DNA of 64,000 nucleotides from Clostridia bacterium (GTDB taxonomy: Bacteria > Bacillota > Clostridia > Christensenellales > Aristaeellaceae). The first letter of the stretch is position 1. Each line of letters opens with the position of its first letter. The stretch lies in contig JAFPWH010000051.1 in the NCBI GenBank assembly GCA_017395065.1, forward strand, positions 124,001 to 188,000, given 5' to 3'. The position numbers and the translations under genes are program-made. This document shows, piece after piece, positions 49,060 through 56,643 of this stretch. A model generated the notes under the pieces. The model searched no databases. It was not told the DNA's origin and worked only from the letters and a program-made list of their open reading frames with translations.

Positions 49060-50179
49060 AGTAGAACACCGCCTTTCTCAGCGGCAGGATATACACCGCT
49101 ATCACCAGCAGTACGCCCACGAGGAACAGCATGCTCATCGCGGAGGATCGCCCGTAGCCCTGCAAAAGCGCCACGTCCTGGAAGGTGTCCGCAAGGTCGC
49201 TGCTCAAAAACAGGTCGCTGATCGTGTACAGCGTACACGTGAGCAGCATCGGCGACACCATGACGACCGTGACCTTCCAGAACGTCTGATAGCCGGTCGC
49301 GCCTTCGATTTTTGCGACCTCGTACAGCTGCGGAGGAATGCCCTGCAGCGCGGCAAGGAAGATAAGGATCTGTATGCCGCTTAATGACACCACCTTGAAG
49401 ATGTCGTTTACGGCGTTGGCCAGATAGCCGACCACCTCCTTGCCCACGCCCAGCGAGAACATGAGCTTCGAGACGATCGCCGCGCCGTAGACCTGCTCCT
49501 CCTGGGACTGCGCCATCAAAAGGCCCTCGGTGTTGGAGACGCGATCGAGCATGAGGCCCGTGGCCATGACGATGGGGATAAAGAAGATCGCGCGGGCGAT
49601 CGAACGGCCGAAGAACTTGCCGTTTAGCAGTATCGCGCAAAGCAGCGAAAACACGATGATGAGCGCCGTATACAAAAGTACCTCGAGCACCGTCTCGACG
49701 AGGCTGCGAATGTAGGTCGGGTCCTCGAAGAACAGGTAGTTGTAGTTTTCAAACCAGACAAGGTCCTCCGTCAGGCCGCCGCCCGGCTGGATCTTGATGG
49801 TCTCGAAGCTGAAGAGGAATTCGCGCGCCATGGGCACCATGAAAAACAGCACGAAGCCCAATATCCAGGGCAGAAGGAACAGTACGCCCCACATGCCGGT
49901 CTTTTTCAGAAACGACATGCGCGCATAGCGTTCCCTGAAGGCGAGCACCAGCCCGACGATCAGCGCAGCGCCGATCAAAGCGCCGAAAAGCCAGCTCTTG
50001 TCGCCGAAGGGATTTTTGCCTCTCGATCTTAAGATCACGTACACGGCCATGCTCATGCAGGCCGCGGCGATCAGCGAAAAGCCAGCGATGAGCGACGGCG
50101 TCCATTTAAACGGCGCCTTTTTGCGCGTTCTCTTCTTTTGGGGCAGACCCTGAGAAGCCGATTTGCTGTCCTTTGTCAT
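49052..50179 (-). CDS. MalF-type sugar ABC permease with two extra N-terminal spans
   Basis: 375 residues. A basic N-terminus (KKRTRKKAPFKW) is followed by two extra membrane spans (about 30-50 and 63-81) and then the six-span MalF core with the EAA loop LYEVAKIEGATGYQTFWKVT. Ala of the canonical EAA is Val, as in some natural variants. The ATG at 50179 overlaps the stop of the DUF5696 gene by four bases, and its end overlaps the next permease by eight, so the three are translationally coupled. The substrate is probably set by one of the operon's two binding proteins. Confidence 0.9.
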   Translation of the reverse strand: MTKDSKSASQGLPQKKRTRKKAPFKWTPSLIAGFSLIAAACMSMAVYVILRSRGKNPFGDKSWLFGALIGAALIVGLVLAFRERYARMSFLKKTGMWGVLFLLPWILGFVLFFMVPMAREFLFSFETIKIQPGGGLTEDLVWFENYNYLFFEDPTYIRSLVETVLEVLLYTALIIVFSLLCAILLNGKFFGRSIARAIFFIPIVMATGLMLDRVSNTEGLLMAQSQEEQVYGAAIVSKLMFSLGVGKEVVGYLANAVNDIFKVVSLSGIQILIFLAALQGIPPQLYEVAKIEGATGYQTFWKVTVVMVSPMLLTCTLYTISDLFLSSDLADTFQDVALLQGYGRSSAMSMLFLVGVLLVIAVYILPLRKAVFYYD

Positions 50180-52632
50180 TTTCCGCCCTCCACTATCACA
50201 AAGTCCCTCGCGGGCACCCGTATGCCGTCCACGGTGCCGTCTGCCGAATTATAGTTCACGTAAGCCACGACGCCGTTGTCGAACGCCACGCGCTTTATGC
50301 CGTAGACGGGCGTTTCGTGGCTGACGATGCGCGCGTCCTTGACCAATCCCCAGTACGCGTCAAAGCGCGCGTACGAGGTGTTGATAAGCTCAAGCCACTG
50401 CCCGTACTGCGTCATGAAGTAGCCCTCGGAGTCGATGTCCTCGGTGTGCAGGAAGATCTCCTCGTCCTCGTAGCTGAAGACGAAGTGCGGGCAGCTCTTG
50501 CTCTCGACGGCGAAGTTCATCTCGCGCCAGATGCCCATGTAAGCGCTCTCGTTCCAGGCTGTGCTGGTATAGACGCACGAGCCGTCCAGCACCATCTGAA
50601 GGAAGGGCACGTATTCGTCCTCGACCTTGTGGCCGTTGTTGCCGGCGGGCAGGTCGTAGACCATGGAAGCGTATCTGAGCGCGTAGTCGTTGGGCGTCTT
50701 TATGATGAGCTCGCTGCCCGAATGCAGCGTTTCGATCGCATTCTTTACGTGCGGCGTCGTATGGGCGCGGCTGATGTTGGCCTTGTTGCGGTAGTCGCCC
50801 ACCAGCAGCCAGCCGACGTCGTCCAGCGCAAGGCCGCTGAACTCGAATTTTGCTTTTGCGAGGTTTTTGCCGATCTTTCTGCTGTATTCCTCGATGTAGG
50901 CGGGCGATACGTAGAAGCTGTCGGTGTAGCCGCGTTCGCGGGACAGTATGGGCTCCGCGTACATGGTGACGTTTGCGATGTAGTCGTCCTGCCGGCGGGA
51001 GGCCTGGGTGGATTTGGAGAAGTTGTCCGTCGAATACACCTTTACGACGTTGGTCACGAGGTACGCGCCGCCGCCCGCCTGCTGCGCCTTCTTTTCGAGC
51101 GCCGTCAGCTGTTTTGCCTTACCCGCGCTGGATTCGAGGCTGAGGCCTGCGAGCGATTCGTGCTTTACGCCGCCCTCGTAAAAGCCCCTGAGCAGGAGCA
51201 CCGGCTGTTTTACGCCCTGCGCCGTCAGCGCGTCCAAAATCTCCCCGGCCTGCGTCAGCGTCGTCGCGACGGCGGTCGATTCGTAGGGAACGCCCGCGAA
51301 GAATTTGGTCTTTCTGACCGCGCCGATGAGCTCGGCAAAGAAGGGTGCCTGTGCGGGCGCGGCGTTTTCCGTGAGCATCCCCCTGTCCAGAAGATACTGC
51401 CTGTAGGCGTTCGCCATGCCGACGTAAGTGGCTTTTTCGCCGCTCAAGAATTTATAGCGGATGACGATATCGTCCTGAAACACGTCCGTGGGATAGCGGG
51501 GCGAACCGCCCGAGGCGTTGCCCACGACCGAGACCTGCTCGATGTCTCTTAAGATGAAGTAGGAGTAGACGCGGTTGAACTCGTCGGAGCGGTTGGAGAT
51601 GTCCGCAAAGATGCCCGCGAGCTCCGCGCCGTTTTCGATGATCGCGAACATCGCCCTGTCGCCCGCCTTTATGCCGTACACCGGGAAGTGGATCGGTTCG
51701 TAGGGCGCGACGTAGGTTTCTATGTTCATCAGCCGGTCGTGGCCGTAGACCTTGTCGTCGTAGCTCAGCGCGGTGGTCTTTCCGTTGTTGAGCTTTATGA
51801 TGCTGCCGCAGCCGTCCGGCACGAAGATGTAGCCCTCCTGCCCGGTGTCCGCGCACATGAAATAGGGCAACAGGTCTATGCGGGTCACGGGATTTCCGTC
51901 GGTATAGGTGATCCTGTCGCAGGGCACGCTGACCAGAAAATCGCCCCCGTCGATCGTGTAGCGAATGGTGACGCCAATGGACGGATTGATCTTGGTGATC
52001 TCGTAGCCATAGGCCGCGTTGTCCTCTAAAAGGTCCTCCCGCGTGTAGGGCGTCTGCTCGTAGAACTGGCTGTAGAGCGCGCTGAGCTTCACCTTGCCCA
52101 TCGCGCCTTCGTTGTAGCGCACCCACATCGTGTTCCGGTAGACGCGGTAGAATTCGCGGAAGAGCTTGTCGTCCTTCTCGGCCCAGTTGGGCAGCAGGAT
52201 CGCGTTGTACTTTTCGACCGGTACCATCTTGGGCAGATCGTCGCTGGTCAGCGTGGTGTCGCCGATATTGAAGCGGATCTCCACGCCGTTTTCGATGAAT
52301 TCGTACTCGTACTTGCCGTTCATGATGGCCATGGAGTTGGAGTCCATCGTGTTCACGGTGCCGACATGTTCGTTGACGACGTAGGTCACGCGGCAGTCGC
52401 TCTTCTGGGTGTTTTTGGTAAGTCCGTTGCCCTTCGTGCCGTTCATCACCTTGGTGGAGTAGACGTTGCCGGTCGATAATTCCGTAACGCGCATTTCCAT
52501 CGTTTCCTCGTTGAGCTCGAGGCGGAGGATGCCGTTGTCGGCCGCCACGGTGTAGTTTTCCGTGTCTTCGGCGGCGCAGGCGGCAAGCAGCGACAGTGTC
52601 AGCGCCATCAGAACGATAATCAGTTTTTTCAT
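50176..52632 (-). CDS. DUF5696 lipoprotein
   Basis: 818 residues from the ATG at 52632 (GGAGG 5 nt upstream); a GTG at 52647 overlaps the previous gene. A lipobox LLAAC (Cys19) predicts an outer-face lipoprotein. Residues about 30-330 are a beta-rich domain (TVAADNGILRLELNEETMEM, GYIFVPDGCGSIIKLNNGKT), followed by a TIM-barrel-like part (ILDALTAQGVKQPVLLLRGF, LALDDVGWLLVGDYRN) and a C-terminal beta segment ending in VIVEGGK. The arrangement resembles a glycoside hydrolase (GH36/GH101-like), but catalytic residues could not be assigned. Family DUF5696 repeatedly accompanies YIP1, NHL and MalFG genes in Firmicutes, from memory. It may trim or present the glycan to the importer. Confidence 0.75.
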   Translation of the reverse strand: MKKLIIVLMALTLSLLAACAAEDTENYTVAADNGILRLELNEETMEMRVTELSTGNVYSTKVMNGTKGNGLTKNTQKSDCRVTYVVNEHVGTVNTMDSNSMAIMNGKYEYEFIENGVEIRFNIGDTTLTSDDLPKMVPVEKYNAILLPNWAEKDDKLFREFYRVYRNTMWVRYNEGAMGKVKLSALYSQFYEQTPYTREDLLEDNAAYGYEITKINPSIGVTIRYTIDGGDFLVSVPCDRITYTDGNPVTRIDLLPYFMCADTGQEGYIFVPDGCGSIIKLNNGKTTALSYDDKVYGHDRLMNIETYVAPYEPIHFPVYGIKAGDRAMFAIIENGAELAGIFADISNRSDEFNRVYSYFILRDIEQVSVVGNASGGSPRYPTDVFQDDIVIRYKFLSGEKATYVGMANAYRQYLLDRGMLTENAAPAQAPFFAELIGAVRKTKFFAGVPYESTAVATTLTQAGEILDALTAQGVKQPVLLLRGFYEGGVKHESLAGLSLESSAGKAKQLTALEKKAQQAGGGAYLVTNVVKVYSTDNFSKSTQASRRQDDYIANVTMYAEPILSRERGYTDSFYVSPAYIEEYSRKIGKNLAKAKFEFSGLALDDVGWLLVGDYRNKANISRAHTTPHVKNAIETLHSGSELIIKTPNDYALRYASMVYDLPAGNNGHKVEDEYVPFLQMVLDGSCVYTSTAWNESAYMGIWREMNFAVESKSCPHFVFSYEDEEIFLHTEDIDSEGYFMTQYGQWLELINTSYARFDAYWGLVKDARIVSHETPVYGIKRVAFDNGVVAYVNYNSADGTVDGIRVPARDFVIVEGGK

Positions 52633-52643
52633 ATCCGCCTCCG

Positions 52644-53294
52644 TCACAGCCGCAGCCTTAATTCGCGCAGGACCGTCCTCAAAAAGTCGAACACGTCCGC
52701 CACCAGGGAAAAGCCGAGCATGAGCACGAACACGATCACCATGATCGCAAACAGCGTCAGCAGCACCATGCCGATGCCCTGCCCGAAGCCGTAGTTGTGT
52801 ATGACCACCAGCCCCACGAACAGGTAAAACACGAACAGCGCGACGCCGATGCCCCGGATGGCCGAGACGATCGCCATCTCGTCAAGCAAAAGCACGTTGG
52901 ACAGCAGGAGCGCCGCGATCCTGCACAGGCAGAACGGATACAGCGCATACATCGTGACCATAAAGATCTCGTGGTACTTGCCTTCCCCGTTCAGGAGCGT
53001 GGTGACCGACCAGTTGCCCGTCACGAACAAAAACACCGGAAACGCCGTGACCAGCATCAGATACAGCGTCGAGACCTGGTACAGGTCGTTGTAGTTGATC
53101 AAAAAGCCGTTGTACACGTATTCCAGCACGTTGAGTATGCAGCTCAAAAACAGCACGAACAGGCAAAACGCCATCGAGCCCTGCTTCTCGTGCTTCATAC
53201 GGTCAAAGCCGTTGAAGGGCCTCCCCAGTATGTGCATCGGGAACACGTGGAACGCGTATTTGAACGCGGACAGGAAGCTTTTCATGCTTTTCAT
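52644..53294 (-). CDS. YIP1-family membrane protein
   Basis: 216 residues, five predicted membrane spans (about 43-63, 78-96, 110-130, 143-165, 178-200), with the N-terminal amphipathic HILGRPFNGFDRMKHEKQGS typical of bacterial Yip1-like proteins. No catalytic motif is visible. The first ATG (53294) has GGGGAGG 8 nt upstream and overlaps the stop of the NHL gene by ATGA; a second ATG is nine bases on. A role in assembling or coupling the importer components in the membrane is a guess based on context only. Confidence 0.72.
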   Translation of the reverse strand: MKSMKSFLSAFKYAFHVFPMHILGRPFNGFDRMKHEKQGSMAFCLFVLFLSCILNVLEYVYNGFLINYNDLYQVSTLYLMLVTAFPVFLFVTGNWSVTTLLNGEGKYHEIFMVTMYALYPFCLCRIAALLLSNVLLLDEMAIVSAIRGIGVALFVFYLFVGLVVIHNYGFGQGIGMVLLTLFAIMVIVFVLMLGFSLVADVFDFLRTVLRELRLRL

Positions 53295-54766
53295 GCCGTC
53301 TTCCTCCCCTCTTTCCTGCGCTTCAGGACTCGCTTGACCAGCTTTTTGAGCAGTACGAGGCCGATCAGGCCGAAGACGCAGGGGATCATGTATTTTTTGA
53401 GCGTGGCGTTCCTGACCTTTTCAAGCGCCTTCGAATAATACTTGCGGTCGTCGCCGAGCTTTAAGTATTTGAGCGCCTCGTCGGGCTCGCCGCGCCTGAG
53501 AAGCGCGCGCCCTATGCCCGAGTATGCGAGGAAAAGGTTCTGGTTGTAGCTGAGGGCCTCGCGCCAGAACTGCTCCGCCGTCACGTAATCGTAGCCGTAC
53601 TGCGCCTCGACGGCGCGCATCAGCGCCTGCCCGTAGTCCGTCATCGAAAACAGCTCGATCGTCTCGGCCGTGGAATCCAGCACCATGATGTTTTCGCCCA
53701 CGAAGTCCACGTCGGCGGGGCCGCGGAAGTAGCCCTTGCGGTTGCCCTTGCCGCCGAAGATGAACAGCAGCTTTCCGTCCTCGTTGTAGGCGAAGACGCG
53801 GTTTCTGGTGTTGTCCAGGCACATGTACACACCGAAATCGTTGGTGTCCACGGCGATGAACTCGCTCGCGCCCGTGGGCGCGCCGGTGGTGGTCACCTGG
53901 TTCATCCAAAGGTCGCCGCTGGGATAGGGATCGTCGCCGTCCACGCGCAGTATGTTCTGCCCCTTGGCATTCAAGCGCATGACGCTCTCCGCCGCGGAGG
54001 AGGACTGCACCGTAGCGAACTTGAACCCGTCGGGGTCCAGGCAGATGTTCGTAAAGTCGGTGGGCAGCCACAGCGACTGCTTGGAGCGCTGGCTGCTGGT
54101 CGCGATCTTTCGCCAGACGAGGTCGACGATGGAGAACTTGACCTCGTTCACGCCGTAGAAGCCAACGAACTGACCTTCTGTGTCCAGTTCGACGATGCCC
54201 TCGTACATGCCCTTCGCGACGACGAACATGCGCCCCGCCTCGTCCACGACCAGCTGGGTCGGGCGGTATTTTACGCCCGCGTCCACGCCGGTGATGTTCG
54301 GGTTGTCCAGCACGCGCAAAAGCGCGTTGTCCGCGCCGAAATGCAGTATGCGGCTGCGGTTGGGTTCGCAGATGTAGTATTCGCCGGCATCGGTCACGAA
54401 GATGCCCACGTTGCTGTCGAAGCTCGCTTTGTAGCCGTCAAGACCGATGTAGCTGTCCAGCACGTCCAGAAGCTCGAATTTGTCGCTGAAGATGATGAGG
54501 CGGTTGGTGCAGGTGACGTAGATTTTGCCGTTCCTTACGCACGCGGCCTGCATGGCCTTGAGGTCCTTGAGAACGTTGCCGCTCGCGCCGGTCTGCCCCG
54601 CAAAATCGCTGGCCATGTACGTGCGCTCGTGCAGGTAGGCGGGCGGGGAAGGCACCTGCTTTCCGTTGGAATCGTAGATATAATTGCTCGAGCCCTCTGC
54701 CAGGCAGCCGGACAGGAAGCTGAGCACGAGCGCCGCCAAAAGCGCGAAGCAACAGATTTTTTTCAT
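53291..54766 (-). CDS. NHL beta-propeller / TPR lipoprotein with C-terminal membrane anchor
   Basis: 491 residues. The lipobox LSGC predicts lipidation at Cys21. Residues about 55-385 form a six-bladed NHL-type propeller (VRNGKIYVTCTNRLIIF, TDAGEYYICEPNRSRILHFG, VDEAGRMFVVAKGMYEGIVE, VDTNDFGVYMCLDNTRNRVF, FRGPADVDFVGENIMVLDS). A TPR pair follows (about 395-450: FWREALSYNQNLFLAYSGIG, ALLRRGEPDEALKYLKLG). A C-terminal span (YMIPCVFGLIGLVLLKKL) with a basic tail anchors it. It thus resembles, as a separate protein, the propeller fused to the permease at 15412-17436. It may organise the importer or sense glycans. Located between the proximal permeases and YIP1. Confidence 0.82.
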   Translation of the reverse strand: MKKICCFALLAALVLSFLSGCLAEGSSNYIYDSNGKQVPSPPAYLHERTYMASDFAGQTGASGNVLKDLKAMQAACVRNGKIYVTCTNRLIIFSDKFELLDVLDSYIGLDGYKASFDSNVGIFVTDAGEYYICEPNRSRILHFGADNALLRVLDNPNITGVDAGVKYRPTQLVVDEAGRMFVVAKGMYEGIVELDTEGQFVGFYGVNEVKFSIVDLVWRKIATSSQRSKQSLWLPTDFTNICLDPDGFKFATVQSSSAAESVMRLNAKGQNILRVDGDDPYPSGDLWMNQVTTTGAPTGASEFIAVDTNDFGVYMCLDNTRNRVFAYNEDGKLLFIFGGKGNRKGYFRGPADVDFVGENIMVLDSTAETIELFSMTDYGQALMRAVEAQYGYDYVTAEQFWREALSYNQNLFLAYSGIGRALLRRGEPDEALKYLKLGDDRKYYSKALEKVRNATLKKYMIPCVFGLIGLVLLKKLVKRVLKRRKEGRKTA

Positions 54767-54778
54767 GCCCGCTCCCTC

Positions 54779-55693
54779 CTATTCCTTGATGCCCGAGGTC
54801 GCCATGGTCTCCATGACGTTGGACTGTGAAATGATAAAGGCGATCAGAGGCACCGCGAACATGAACAGCGCACTTGCCGCCACGACGCCGGTCCTCGCAA
54901 CGCCCGAGCCCGAGAGGTTTGCCAGCATCGCCGCCAGCGGCTTTCGGCTCTCGGTGTAGATGTAGCTGCTCGCGCTGTTGCCCCAAAGGCCCTGGAAGCA
55001 CACGATGAACAGCGTGACCCATGCGGGCTTTACGGCGGGCATGATGATCTTCCAGAGCATGCCGAAGTAGCTGCTGCCGTCGATGGAGGCGGCGTCGATG
55101 AGGGCGGTGGGCACCTGCTCCATGAAGTTTTTCATCAGGAACAGGCCCAGCGACATGCTGAACGCCGGAAAGATCACGGCCCAGTAGGTATCGATCAGGT
55201 GAAGCCGCGACATGATCATGTACGTGGGCACCGCCGTGACCGAGGAGGTGAACATAAGGGAGTACACGATGATCTTGCTGATCGTTTCGCTGCCCGGAAA
55301 TTTGAACTTGGCAAGCGGGAACGCCGCCATGCTGGCCAGCACGATGTGCCCGACGCAGCCCAGCGTCACGATGAAAAGCGTGTTGAACAGGTACCTCAAA
55401 AACGGCACCAGCGACTCCGCCAAAATCGAGAACAGCTCCGAAAAGTTCGTGGTCGTTGGCTGTATGACGAACAGGCGCGGCGGATAGATGAACAGTTCGT
55501 TGATGGGCTTTAGGGAATTGCTCACCATGAACACGACGGGAAACAGCGAAATCAGCGCAAACACCGTAAGGCAGACGAGCAAGGTGATGCTGCCGCTTAG
55601 CGACCTGTTGGTGTGCTTGCCCACCAAAAAGTGGCCGAAGGCGGTGTGCGCGAATCTGAGCGAGCGCTGTCTTTCTTTTTTGACCCTCGCCAT
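54779..55693 (-). CDS. MalG-type sugar ABC permease (proximal pair)
   Basis: 304 residues, six membrane spans with a basic N-terminus. EAA loop: LIDAASIDGSSYFGMLWKII. A one-base gap separates it from the partner permease at 55695. The C-terminus has the typical ISQSNVMETMATSGIKE tail of MalG-like proteins. With 55695-56627 it forms the first of the operon's two channels. Confidence 0.92.
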   Translation of the reverse strand: MARVKKERQRSLRFAHTAFGHFLVGKHTNRSLSGSITLLVCLTVFALISLFPVVFMVSNSLKPINELFIYPPRLFVIQPTTTNFSELFSILAESLVPFLRYLFNTLFIVTLGCVGHIVLASMAAFPLAKFKFPGSETISKIIVYSLMFTSSVTAVPTYMIMSRLHLIDTYWAVIFPAFSMSLGLFLMKNFMEQVPTALIDAASIDGSSYFGMLWKIIMPAVKPAWVTLFIVCFQGLWGNSASSYIYTESRKPLAAMLANLSGSGVARTGVVAASALFMFAVPLIAFIISQSNVMETMATSGIKE

Positions 55694-55694
55694 A

Positions 55695-56627
55695 TCAGGT
55701 ACCCACCTTTCTGATCCACTTCTGAATGACGATGTTGAGCCACAGCATCAGGAAGAACAAAAGCACCGCGATCGAGCAGGCGTAGCCCATCTCGAGGCGT
55801 ATGATGCCGTAGTCGTTCAAGTGGTTGATGATCGTGTGCGCGGCGTAGTTCGTGGAGGGGAAGCCGCACAGCGCCACCGTCACGTCCGCCACCGACAGCG
55901 AGCCGGTGATCGACATGACCGCGCCGAACATCAATTGCGGCTTCATGTTGGGCAGGGTGATGTACCAGAGCTCCTGCCAGCGGTTGCGTATGCCGTCGAT
56001 CTCGCCCGCCTCGTACTGCGCCCTGTCCACGCCCTGAAGGCCGGCGATGAAGCTGAGAAAGCCGACGCCAAGGCTCATCCACAGCGACACCAGTATGACC
56101 ACGGCCATCATGTAGTCTGCGTTTTTCAGCCACAGGACCGGCTCGCTGATAAAGCCCCAGTTCATCAGGTGGCTGTTTACGAAGCCGTAGGGATCGCCCG
56201 AAAACAGCTGGGTGAACACCACGTAGGCGTTGCCCGAGATCGAAGGTGCGTAGAAGACGACGGTCAGGATCGTCCTTAAGACCCTCGGCAGCTCGTTGAT
56301 CAGCCACGCCATCAGGAAGGAGAAAACGTAGCCGAAGGGGCCGATGATCAAAGCCAGTATGAACGTGTTTTTGATCGACGTCAGAAAGATCGAGTCGTCG
56401 AGCAAAAGCGTTTTGTAGTTTTCAAACCAAACCAGCTTCGGGCTCTCCAGTACGTTGTACTCCATCAGGCTGTAGTAGATGGCGATGAGCACCGGCAGTA
56501 TGGTGAACACAAGAAAGAAAGTCAAGAACGGAGCGATCATATAATACAGCTGCCTGTTTTTCCTGATTTCGTACTTGGTGTACTGCCATTTGCTCATGTT
56601 CGGCATCGTCTTTGTTTTTTCCGCCAT
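55695..56627 (-). CDS. MalF-type sugar ABC permease (proximal pair)
   Basis: 310 residues, six membrane spans. Typical post-TM1 segment YYSLMEYNVLESPKLVWFEN; EAA loop: QYEAGEIDGIRNRWQELWYI, in which the second Ala is Gly. It follows the CBM-linked binding protein by 16 nt (AAAGGAG before the ATG at 56627), so that protein is its likely partner. Confidence 0.92.
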   Translation of the reverse strand: MAEKTKTMPNMSKWQYTKYEIRKNRQLYYMIAPFLTFFLVFTILPVLIAIYYSLMEYNVLESPKLVWFENYKTLLLDDSIFLTSIKNTFILALIIGPFGYVFSFLMAWLINELPRVLRTILTVVFYAPSISGNAYVVFTQLFSGDPYGFVNSHLMNWGFISEPVLWLKNADYMMAVVILVSLWMSLGVGFLSFIAGLQGVDRAQYEAGEIDGIRNRWQELWYITLPNMKPQLMFGAVMSITGSLSVADVTVALCGFPSTNYAAHTIINHLNDYGIIRLEMGYACSIAVLLFFLMLWLNIVIQKWIRKVGT

Positions 56628-56643
56628 GCGCGATGCTCCTTTC